Assembly: GCA_030428695.1 (NCBI GenBank)
Contig: JAUIEM010000057.1
Location: 1-31,123, forward strand
DNA: 31,123 nt
Direction of reading: 5' to 3'
DNA from: a bacterium
GTDB lineage: Bacteria > Planctomycetota > J058 > JAJDCP01
Both the position numbers and the translations under genes were made by a program. The notes under the pieces are model-generated. The model made no database searches and was not told the origin of the DNA. It saw only the letters and a program-made list of their open reading frames with translations. Of this stretch, positions 24,855 to 31,123 are shown piece by piece (position 1 is the first letter of the stretch; every line of letters begins with the position of its first letter).

Positions 24855-24973
24855 GGATGCTCCGTCAGGATTCATCGACAGGGTGTGAAGGCCGGTGGCT
24901 TCCAGAGGGGGACGCTTGTCGCACGTGCCCCGGTGTGCGCAAGGCGCAGAGACCGGCCTTCGTATGTAGGTGA

Positions 24974-24992
24974 CGCGGCCCGCGAGGCCGCG
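24974..24992 (-). promoter_or_regulatory. Leader hairpin of the RNase E/G-like gene
   Basis: A perfect 7-base-pair stem CGCGGCC/GGCCGCG with a 5-base loop lies between the predicted promoter and the start codon, about 120 bases before the ATG. No T-run follows. It may be an RNA structure in the 5' leader; autoregulatory leaders are known for RNase E, so self-recognition is conceivable but unproven. Confidence 0.35.
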
Positions 24993-25010
24993 AGAACAGG
25001 AATCCCGCGC

Positions 25011-25039
25011 AGGATAGCAGGTCACCCCACGGTCGTAAA
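25011..25039 (-). promoter_or_regulatory. Putative promoter of the RNase E/G-like gene
   Basis: On the minus strand, TTTACG (25039-25034), a 17-base spacer and TATCCT (25016-25011). It predicts a leader of about 150 bases. It is one half of a divergent promoter pair in the 296-base interval 24855-25150. Confidence 0.5.
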
Positions 25040-25089
25040 TACCTACCGCCGGGTCTGTGGCGCTCCTCGGCCGCTGGCCCTGTCGCGCG

Positions 25090-25118
25090 TTGGCAAGCGG
25101 AGTGGCGGGCCCTACAAT
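25090..25118 (+). promoter_or_regulatory. Promoter of the DUF4157 gene
   Basis: TTGGCA (25090-25095), a 17-base spacer and TACAAT (25113-25118). It lies 33 bases before the start codon, with AGGAG as the ribosome-binding site in between. Confidence 0.6.
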
Positions 25119-25150
25119 GAGAGTACCGTTCCCCCCGGACAGGAGCATCG

Positions 25151-27508
25151 ATGTCTCCCCAGCTTCCCGCCGCGATCGACCCCGCGCTCCTTCGACGCCT
25201 GCGCGCCAGCCAGGGGAGGCCTCTCGACGCCGCCACCCGCGACTTCGCCGAGCAGCTCTTCCAGCGCAGCTACAAGAGCGTCCGGGTCCACGACAGCCGG
25301 CTGTCCCATCAGGTCGCCGGACAGTTCGGCGCCCGGGCCTTCACGCTCGGCACCGACATCTTCCTCGGTCGCGGAGCGCCCCAGGCGGGCTCGCGCCAGG
25401 CCCGGCAGCTGTACATCCACGAGCTGACGCACGTCAACCAGTTCCTCGACGGCAGGATGGGCGGCGCGCGGGGGGTCTCCGATCCCCAGCACGCCCTCGA
25501 GCACGAGGCGCGGAGCGCCGAGCGCGGCGCGGTCTCCGCCCCCGCGGTCGAGATCGGGCAGGTCGTGCTCCTTCAGGACGGCAAGCCCGTCTCCGACCCG
25601 CAGCTCGCGCGCCGCGCCCGCGAGGCCCTGGCGCACGCCGGACGCGCGCTCGGCGCGGAGCTCGGGGGGCCCCCTAGCGTGCAGCGCGACACCGTCCGGA
25701 TCCACATGCCGGACGCCGACCTGCGCGGCTCCCCGGAGAAGGTGGTCGCGGGCCTGGGCGAGAGGCTGGTCGCGGCCCTGCGCCCCTACGCCCGCGCCCC
25801 GCAGAGGCGCGGCATGCCGGCGCTGATCGCGCGCGACGACACCGACACCGACGGTGAGATCGACCTCGGCGAAGAGATCGTGATCGTGCCCGAAGACACC
25901 GGCCGGCGGCGTCAGGGCGGACGGGTACGCACCCACCTCGAGTGGATGACCTACCTGTACAACGCGCTGCGCCACAGCCTCGGCAAGGCGATGGAGTCCG
26001 GCGAGACCGGCTCGCTGAGCATCGGCCTCAGCGTCGGCGTCTCGACCGGCGCGAAGCTCAACGACGGGGTCGGGATCAGCGCGGGCGTGCGCCTGGTCTA
26101 TTCTGGCAACATCAACGTCCAGGACGACCGCCGCCTGCGCACCAGCCACAAGCTCAAGCTGGTCGGCAAGGCGGGGGCAGGCATCGAGGGCATCGCGGAC
26201 GTCAACGCCGAGGTCGGCATCGGCCTCGGCATCACCTTCGTCTACCAGAGCCCGCGCCACTGGGCGGCGCAGGTCGCCCACCGCGGGGCCCGCATGATCT
26301 CTGCCCTGCGCCACGTCGGACGCGGCCACAAGCTGCACAAGGCGCTCCTGCAGGAGGACTTCGACCGCGCCGAGGCGCAGGGGGCGACGCGGGGCACCAA
26401 GGAACACAAGCTCCTGACCTACGCGAGCCAGCCGGTGACCAAGGTGATCTCGGTGTCCTCGGAGGCGAGCGTCTCGGCGAGCTTCCTCCAGGGTCTCGCG
26501 GGGCTCGGCTTCGCGGTCACCGTGCAGGGGATGAACTTCCGCAAGGTCACACGCGATCCGGAGCGACGCGACCGCCGCACCCAGGACCGCACCGACGCGA
26601 TCTCGGTCAGCGCCTCGCTGTCGGTCAGCGTGCTCGGCTTCAGCGTCACTTTGACCTACGTCTACATCGACGGGCACGCGAACCCCGACAACGACGGCCA
26701 CTACCTGAACCTCAACTTCGGGGTCGGGGCGGGGGCGACCGGCCACCTGAACACCGACCTCCTCCTGATCGCGGCCCAGACCGTCGAGGCGGGACTTCCG
26801 GCCGGCGATCCCAGCCCTTCCCGCAAGTGGCTGCAAGCGATCAAGGCCGCCCTGCAGCTCGGCCTCAGCACCCTCTCCCTCAGCCCTCCCAAGAGCATGA
26901 GCGCGGCGGGAATCAGCGTCTCGGCCGGGGGCTCCATCGAGTGGAACTTCGTCTGGTCGCAGAGCCGCTTCCGGCTGCAGTACGCCCGCCTCGGCCGCAG
27001 CGGCAGCGTCGCGGCCAGCGCGAGCGTGCCGGTGATGCCGGCCCTGTTCGTCGACCTCGGGGGCTCGGTCGGCTACAGCTCGACGAGCATCGAGGTGCTC
27101 GGCACCACGACCCTGACCTACTTCCTGACGGTCTACAACGGGCTGGTCCTGCGAGCGAAGGAGAAGGCGGAGCTGCTGGAAGGGGACGCCCGCGAGCGGC
27201 GCACGCTCAAGGAATGGAACGCCTACCTGGACACCCACGCCCTGACCGTGCAGCGGGTGCTGACCCTGCTCGGCAACGCCGAGGCGCCCGTGCGTCTCGA
27301 GCTCGAAGACTGGGCGGACGACGGTCGCATCGGCGACAGCGCCGCGTACCGGCGGCTCCGCTCGGGCGGGGGCCGGCCCGAGGACCTGACCGCCCTGTTC
27401 GCGATCGCCGCGACGGTCAACAAAGAAGGGGTGCTCTGGCGCACGACCGACCAGAAGAAGCGCACCGGGATCAAGGCGCTGAAGGGCCGCTGGAAGGATC
27501 GGGACTGA
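25151..27508 (+). CDS. DUF4157 (eCIS core) protein with long beta-rich C-terminus, candidate injected effector
   Basis: A 785-residue protein with no signal peptide. Residues 20-125 are a clear eCIS-core/DUF4157 domain: GRPLDAATRDFAEQLF, VRVHDS, GARAFTLGTDIFLG, then the zinc-protease-like HELTH (H90-H94) in YIHELTHVNQ and a downstream EHEA (E119). This domain is typical of proteins associated with extracellular contractile injection systems and related toxins. The remaining 640 residues are unrecognised. Three blocks (about 285-370, 480-530 and 585-665) are strikingly alternating and Gly/Ser/Val/Thr-rich (such as ISVSASLSVSVLGFSVTL), suggesting amphipathic beta strands, as in a barrel or pore. 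They are separated by charged helical segments, and the end is Lys/Arg-rich. It has its own promoter and a strong AGGAG site. No injection-system structural genes and no obvious immunity gene are in the window. Role as cargo is inference. Confidence 0.85.
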   Translation: MSPQLPAAIDPALLRRLRASQGRPLDAATRDFAEQLFQRSYKSVRVHDSRLSHQVAGQFGARAFTLGTDIFLGRGAPQAGSRQARQLYIHELTHVNQFLDGRMGGARGVSDPQHALEHEARSAERGAVSAPAVEIGQVVLLQDGKPVSDPQLARRAREALAHAGRALGAELGGPPSVQRDTVRIHMPDADLRGSPEKVVAGLGERLVAALRPYARAPQRRGMPALIARDDTDTDGEIDLGEEIVIVPEDTGRRRQGGRVRTHLEWMTYLYNALRHSLGKAMESGETGSLSIGLSVGVSTGAKLNDGVGISAGVRLVYSGNINVQDDRRLRTSHKLKLVGKAGAGIEGIADVNAEVGIGLGITFVYQSPRHWAAQVAHRGARMISALRHVGRGHKLHKALLQEDFDRAEAQGATRGTKEHKLLTYASQPVTKVISVSSEASVSASFLQGLAGLGFAVTVQGMNFRKVTRDPERRDRRTQDRTDAISVSASLSVSVLGFSVTLTYVYIDGHANPDNDGHYLNLNFGVGAGATGHLNTDLLLIAAQTVEAGLPAGDPSPSRKWLQAIKAALQLGLSTLSLSPPKSMSAAGISVSAGGSIEWNFVWSQSRFRLQYARLGRSGSVAASASVPVMPALFVDLGGSVGYSSTSIEVLGTTTLTYFLTVYNGLVLRAKEKAELLEGDARERRTLKEWNAYLDTHALTVQRVLTLLGNAEAPVRLELEDWADDGRIGDSAAYRRLRSGGGRPEDLTALFAIAATVNKEGVLWRTTDQKKRTGIKALKGRWKDRD

Positions 27509-27594
27509 CCACCCCAAACAAAACCACAACGACACCTTGACGCAGACTGCTCTGTCTGGCTCCATCGGGCCGGAAACGATGGGGAGGGCACGTG

Positions 27595-28974
27595 ATGCCG
27601 GAGTTCGAGAAGACCAGCCCGATGCCCTGCAGCGCCGCCGAGCTCTACGCCTGGCACATGCGCCCCGGGGCCTTTCACCGCCTGAGCCCGCCGTGGCAGT
27701 CGATCGACCTGATCTCTCGCTCGGGGCCCCTGGAAGAAGGCGCCCGCGCGGAGCTCTCGATCAAGAAGGGCCCGATGCGCTTCAAGTGGATCGCGATCCA
27801 CGAAGACTTCGAGCCCGACCGCGGCTTCACCGACCGCCAGTTGAAGGGCCCCTTCAGCGCCTGGACCCACCGCCACAGCTTCGAGCCGGACGGCGATGAG
27901 GCCTCGCGCCTGACCGACCGCATCGACTTCGAGGCGCCCCTCGGCAAGCTCGGCGAGTGGTTGACCGGCGTCCACCAGGACCTCGCCCGCACCTTCGCCT
28001 ACCGCCACCGCACCACGGCCCTCGACCTCGCCCGCCACAAGCGGCTCGGCGCGCCCCTGCGCATCGCCGTCACCGGGGCGAGCGGGATGGTCGGCAGCCA
28101 GCTCTGCAACCTCCTGATCGGCGGCGGCCACGACGTGCTGAAGCTGGTCCGTCGGCAGCCCCGCGGCCCGGACGAGGTGCACTGGGACCCGGCCCGCGAG
28201 GAGATCTCCTTCTCCCGGCTCGAGGGCCTGGACGCGGTCGTCCACCTCGCCGGCCGCAGCATCAACGGCCGCTGGACCTCCTCGGTCAAGCGCGCGATCC
28301 GCGACAGCCGCGTGCTCGGGACCCGGCTGCTGGTCGAGGGCCTCAAGCGTCTGCAGAAGCGCCCGAAGGTGCTCGTCTCGACATCCGCCGTCGGCTTCTA
28401 CGGCGACGGCAAGGAGCCGGTCGACGAGTCCGCCCCGGTCGGCTCCGGCTTCCTCGCCGAAGTGTGCCGGGACTGGGAGAAGGAGGCCGAGGCCGCCGAA
28501 GAGCTCGGCATCCGGGTCGTCCGTCTGCGGCTCGGGGTCGTGATCAGCTCCCGCGGCGGCGCCCTCGCCCAGATGCTCCCGCCCTTCCTGCTCGGCGGCG
28601 GCGGTCCGGTCGGCAGCGGCGAGCAGTGGATGAGCTGGGTCGCCCTCGACGATGTCCTAGGCGCGATCGTCTTCGCCCTGACCCAGGACGACCTGACCGG
28701 CGCGGTCAACGTCGTCGCCCCCCACCCGCTGAACAACCGCGACTTCGGCAAGACCCTCGGCCGCGTGCTGCGGCGCCCGGCCTTCATGCCGCTGCCGGGC
28801 TTCGCGGTCAAGGTGCTGTTCGGCGAGATGGGCCAGGCGCTGCTGCTCGAGGGCCAGCGGGTCCGGCCGAAGCGCCTCGAGGACGCCGGCTACAGCTTCT
28901 CTTTCCCCGAGCTCGAGGGCGCGCTGCGCTACACGCTGGGCCGGGCGGCGGAGGAGACGAAGGCCGCGGACTGA
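27595..28974 (+). CDS. SRPBCC - NAD(P)-dependent epimerase-like (TIGR01777-type) fusion
   Basis: A 459-residue two-domain protein. Residues 1-140 form an SRPBCC/START-like ligand-binding domain (the opening FEKTSPMPCSAAELYAWHMRPGAF and GPFSAWTHRHSFEP are typical). Residues 153-455 form an extended short-chain dehydrogenase of the YfcH/TIGR01777 type. They carry the Rossmann loop VTGASGMVGSQL, LDAVVHLAGRSINGRW, a VLVSTSAVGFYGD active-site segment (Tyr present), RLRLGVVIS, MSWVALDDVLGAI and a C-terminal GQALLLEGQRVRPKRLEDAGY. The substrate of this family is unknown; the fusion occurs in many bacteria. ATG at 27595 with GGGGAGGG six bases upstream is preferred over GTG 27592. The 86-base gap to the DUF4157 gene contains no convincing promoter, so co-transcription is possible. 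Confidence 0.92.
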   Translation: MPEFEKTSPMPCSAAELYAWHMRPGAFHRLSPPWQSIDLISRSGPLEEGARAELSIKKGPMRFKWIAIHEDFEPDRGFTDRQLKGPFSAWTHRHSFEPDGDEASRLTDRIDFEAPLGKLGEWLTGVHQDLARTFAYRHRTTALDLARHKRLGAPLRIAVTGASGMVGSQLCNLLIGGGHDVLKLVRRQPRGPDEVHWDPAREEISFSRLEGLDAVVHLAGRSINGRWTSSVKRAIRDSRVLGTRLLVEGLKRLQKRPKVLVSTSAVGFYGDGKEPVDESAPVGSGFLAEVCRDWEKEAEAAEELGIRVVRLRLGVVISSRGGALAQMLPPFLLGGGGPVGSGEQWMSWVALDDVLGAIVFALTQDDLTGAVNVVAPHPLNNRDFGKTLGRVLRRPAFMPLPGFAVKVLFGEMGQALLLEGQRVRPKRLEDAGYSFSFPELEGALRYTLGRAAEETKAAD

Positions 28975-29754
28975 ACCCCTCGCGGGCGACCTCCATCGAG
29001 ATCGGGATCGGAAACGACCTCAAGAACGCCGCGCGGCGCAGGGGAGGCCAGACCCCGAATTCCACCAGAATCATCACCCTGTCAAACTCAAGCGCTGGCA
29101 CTGCCTCCCAGCCGCGGAGAAGTCCGAGCCGAGCCATCAGATCAGATCAGTCAAGTGTTCGCGTGCGACGACCCACAGCCGACAGCTGCGCTGGCTGTAC
29201 GCCTTCACACACATCGGACGATAGACGTGCTGCCACATCATGTCATTACAAGAAACCCCGCCTCCGAGCCCCCGTAGCCCCGTCGCCGTCGGCGTCGGTC
29301 GCACCTTGCTCGCTGGACCGATCCGACGGCGCAAGGAAGGGAGTGGGGCGGCCCCATAGCCTTGGAGTTCGAGGAGGAGGGAGACCAAGGCCCTCACGAA
29401 GCGTGGTCACGTCACCCTCGAAAATCGTGGACGGTCACACGAAGTCTTGGAAGCTGAGCGAGGATCGCTCGTATTCCCTGAGCAGAGCACGAGTGCGAAG
29501 CTCGGTGGGGGTGGGCTCAGCTGGGCTGTGTCGGCATCGGTGACCTCCACTCCATGGTGGGGTTGAGGCAATCGTCACGCGAGGGTGCGACGGAACGCAA
29601 TATGGGGATGGCCGGACGGGTACTGTCAAGATGGGAATGGCCCGACGTTTACGACTTACCCGGCGAGCCGGATCGAGGAACTCACGCCGCGAAACTGGAT
29701 GCGATCGTCAAGATGGGATGGCCGGACGCTTCGCATCCTCGAACGTGGGGTCTA
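28975..29754. other. Gene-poor, compositionally distinct interval
   Basis: About 780 bases after the SDR-type gene with no gene I can support. Open frames here are short and have no recognisable content. The composition becomes visibly less GC-rich around 29050 and stays so to the right edge. A minus-strand frame of 86 codons (29137-29397) and the left part of a plus-strand frame (29554-30012) might be remnants of decayed genes, but neither has a convincing ribosome site or family match. Three ATCAG units stand in tandem at 29136-29150. It probably marks the boundary of an acquired segment. Confidence 0.55.
29601..29728 (+). repeat. Three dispersed copies of an ~18-21 base direct repeat
   Basis: Copies of TCAAGATGGGATGGCCGGACG-like sequence lie at 29601-29618 (left part absent), 29626-29647 (two differences, one extra base) and 29708-29728. 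Spacing is irregular (about 28 and 82 bases). They are unlike CRISPR repeats and have no known element assigned; they could be relics of recombination or of a repetitive gene. Confidence 0.7.
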
Positions 29755-30198
29755 CTAGGTCTTGCGACGGCTCTTGACCTGAAACCGGAGGCGGTGCCAG
29801 GCCGTGTGTGGTCCCAAGCGGTCACCTGGGCCAGGACGATTGCTGACCCTAACAGCTACCGCGCGCAGAGCAACACTGATCGGCCGCACCCATTCTCGTT
29901 TGATGTTCTCAATGCTCTCGGTTCCCGTTGTGGCAGTAATTGCTGCAATAATCTCGCTCATTCTCAGGATCAACTGGTCAAGCAGCCACACTCTTCTTCG
30001 TCCTGCCCTTGAGTCAAGATCAGGGGTTTCTGACACAAGCCTAGCGACCGCCGATCTTGCACGAGTCGCGACCTTGGAGAGCCTTAGGATCAACTCTTGC
30101 TCCCTGGAAACATCGACGTTTCTTCGAAGCGGAGCGAAACAGTCCCGAATCTCCGCTGCCTGAACGCAGAGGCTCATGGTTTCGTCAAATGTTTCCAT
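29755..30198 (-). CDS. Small protein downstream of RHS gene, candidate immunity protein
   Basis: Not recognised by family. 147 residues, predicted mostly helical (EQELILRLSKVATRARSAVARLV; RRVWLLDQLILRMSEIIAAI), with no signal peptide and a basic C-terminus. It begins 27 bases after the RHS stop on the same strand, and ATG 30198 has AGAGGAT about eight bases upstream, so it is very likely translated from the RHS transcript. That position is where immunity genes of polymorphic RHS toxins sit, hence the suggestion; nothing in the sequence itself proves it. The last 30 or so codons overlap an opposing open frame and are less convincing as coding. Base composition matches the acquired segment rather than the genome. 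Confidence 0.6.
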   Translation of the reverse strand: METFDETMSLCVQAAEIRDCFAPLRRNVDVSREQELILRLSKVATRARSAVARLVSETPDLDSRAGRRRVWLLDQLILRMSEIIAAITATTGTESIENIKREWVRPISVALRAVAVRVSNRPGPGDRLGPHTAWHRLRFQVKSRRKT

Positions 30199-30224
30199 TT
30201 TGCTATCCTCTGATCTTCGTGCTA

Positions 30225-31123
30225 TTAGGGCGAGATGTCATGTGGGAAGTCGTTGTTGATTACCCCTTCACATCCAGGGGTCTTTACGCAATGGCCCCAT
30301 GCTGGCTCACTCGTCCATTCTCCCAGATTCCTCATGGTTGCATCTTCAACTGTGCCAAGCGTTAGCAGGATCGTGCATTGTTCGATTGCATCGATGTCGC
30401 TTATTGCATAGCTGTCTGTGCAGAACAGTAGCTCACGATCCAGGAAGAACTTGCAGCATATGGGCCCGCCACGGGATCCGTCGCCGATTGGCGGGTCTGT
30501 TGGTTCGTCCCCGCCGGGATCTTTAGTAGGCTCATCCTCGGGTCTGTCTTCGATCTTCGAAACAGGTTTGCAGATTGTAACCGTGCCCGTCCCCGCTTTC
30601 GTTGGTTTTCCGCACCACCATCGGTAGAGTTTCTCGACTGCCCAGAGGATAGGAAGGATCACCGCGCCACCTCCACCTCCACTCGTACCGGTGTCGCGAA
30701 GACCAATGTCTTCGGACGCCATCCCTTGTAGACCCAGTGGGTCAAGAAAATGTGTTGGCCTTAACGCCACAAAGAGGTACGGACCCTCGCTTTCTTGCCG
30801 ATTTGACAAGCTGGGTTCTGTTGTTGGTGGAATCTCAAACGGATCAACCGTCAGGAACAGTGCGAGACCACAGTGGTAGGTACGGAACCGAAATCGATAC
30901 AACCCTGTTCCAAGTTCCCAACGGGTCCCCTGAAAACGATACTCCCACGCATGCCCGTCAATTGCAGGACCAAACCCGTCGTCAAGAACAAACGACTCCC
31001 CGTACGGATTGTAGACAAACCGCTGCAGGACCGTCTCCTCGCCCTCGCCAATCAACGTCCGGATGCTCCACATGCGGTCCTTCGTGACGTAGATATCCGT
31101 GGGGTCACCCGAAGCCGTGTTTC
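30225..31123 (-). CDS. RHS-repeat protein, C-terminal tip (N-terminus beyond right edge)
   Basis: The frame stays open to the right edge, so this is the end of a larger surface or secreted RHS protein; ATG 31073 is internal. It opens with the final RHS unit (DIYVTKDRMWSIRTLIGEGE, RFVYNPYGES). The RHS-associated core follows, in a weak but recognisable form: EYRFQGTRWELGTGLYRFRFRTYHCG, then FLTVDPFEIP, then the cap-like FVALRPTHFLDPLGL. After DPLGL come about 165 variable residues: a glycine run, a short hydrophobic segment ending LYRWWC, an acidic Pro/Asp/Glu linker and a cysteine-rich terminal domain. The variable tip has eight cysteines in all, including ICCKFF, LFCTD and GHCVKTPGC. In RHS proteins this position carries the polymorphic toxin; the tip here matches no toxin family I know. 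A small gene follows 27 bases downstream. Confidence 0.85.
   Translation of the reverse strand, partial: NTASGDPTDIYVTKDRMWSIRTLIGEGEETVLQRFVYNPYGESFVLDDGFGPAIDGHAWEYRFQGTRWELGTGLYRFRFRTYHCGLALFLTVDPFEIPPTTEPSLSNRQESEGPYLFVALRPTHFLDPLGLQGMASEDIGLRDTGTSGGGGGAVILPILWAVEKLYRWWCGKPTKAGTGTVTICKPVSKIEDRPEDEPTKDPGGDEPTDPPIGDGSRGGPICCKFFLDRELLFCTDSYAISDIDAIEQCTILLTLGTVEDATMRNLGEWTSEPAWGHCVKTPGCEGVINNDFPHDISP

Noticed and set aside
25112..27565. 817-codon minus-strand frame opposite the DUF4157 gene
   Set aside because: It covers the DUF4157 promoter and gene, has no recognised domain, and its composition is that of a GC shadow.
27537..27566. Promoter before the SRPBCC-SDR gene (TTGACG at 27537)
   Set aside because: The -35-like hexamer has no acceptable -10 at 16-18 bases; co-transcription with the DUF4157 gene is equally possible.
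29137..29397. Minus-strand 86-codon frame in the gene-poor interval
   Set aside because: It has no convincing ribosome site or recognisable domain; it may be a remnant, but it cannot be supported as a gene.
29601..29728. CRISPR-like array
   Set aside because: Only three imperfect copies with unequal spacing (about 28 and 82 bases) and no cas genes.
29554..30012. Plus-strand 152-codon frame overlapping the candidate immunity gene
   Set aside because: It has no clear ribosome site, runs through the direct repeats and ends in a low-complexity tail; the opposing frame has a ribosome site and sits right after the RHS gene. Its left part could be a gene remnant, so this is not certain.

Overview
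The window is GC-rich bacterial DNA with densely packed genes, many joined by 4 or 8 base start/stop overlaps. The combination of an archaeal-type (A/V-type) rotary ATPase, type II secretion/type IV pilus parts, PATAN (DUF4388) and FHA proteins, Tex, an eCIS-core (DUF4157) protein and an RHS protein suggests an environmental Gram-negative bacterium. Planctomycetota or a Myxococcota-like lineage fit best, but no marker gene here settles the phylum.

Layout. 1-1066 (-) is the N-terminal part of an APC-family amino acid permease. Behind it lies a 21-copy hexanucleotide array, then an FHA protein whose kinase domain has lost its catalytic residues (-). 3149-3820 (+) encodes a receiver-like domain without its phosphoacceptor fused to an intact c-di-GMP-binding PilZ motif. 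A GspG-type major pseudopilin (-) is divergent from the nine-gene ATPase operon H-I-K-E-C-F-A-B-D (4475-13026, +). After it come a three-module PATAN protein carrying a textbook MshEN c-di-GMP motif pair (13166-15832) and a compact GspF-GspE-three-pseudopilin operon (16112-19729). The ATPase operon therefore sits inside a split secretion/pilus locus, and c-di-GMP reception is a recurring theme around it.

19760-22954 is a Tex-type S1 RNA-binding protein with unusually long low-complexity tails. A MerC-like membrane protein with a His-rich loop follows, with a metalloregulator-like palindrome over its putative promoter. Next come a small unrecognised acidic protein and, on the opposite strand, an RNase E/G-like protein that ends before the catalytic subdomain. 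Divergent from that is a 785-residue DUF4157 protein with a long beta-rich C-terminus, a candidate contractile-injection-system cargo or toxin. An SRPBCC-SDR (TIGR01777-type) fusion gene follows.

From about 28975 to the end the composition is visibly less GC-rich and gene density drops. This part holds the C-terminal tip of an RHS protein (-), running off the right edge, and directly downstream of it a small gene in the position of an immunity gene. It looks like horizontally acquired, polymorphic-toxin-type DNA.

Six sigma70-like promoters could be read by eye; several share a GC-TAC(A/G)(A/C)T type -10. No rRNA, tRNA, CRISPR array or insertion sequence was recognised.
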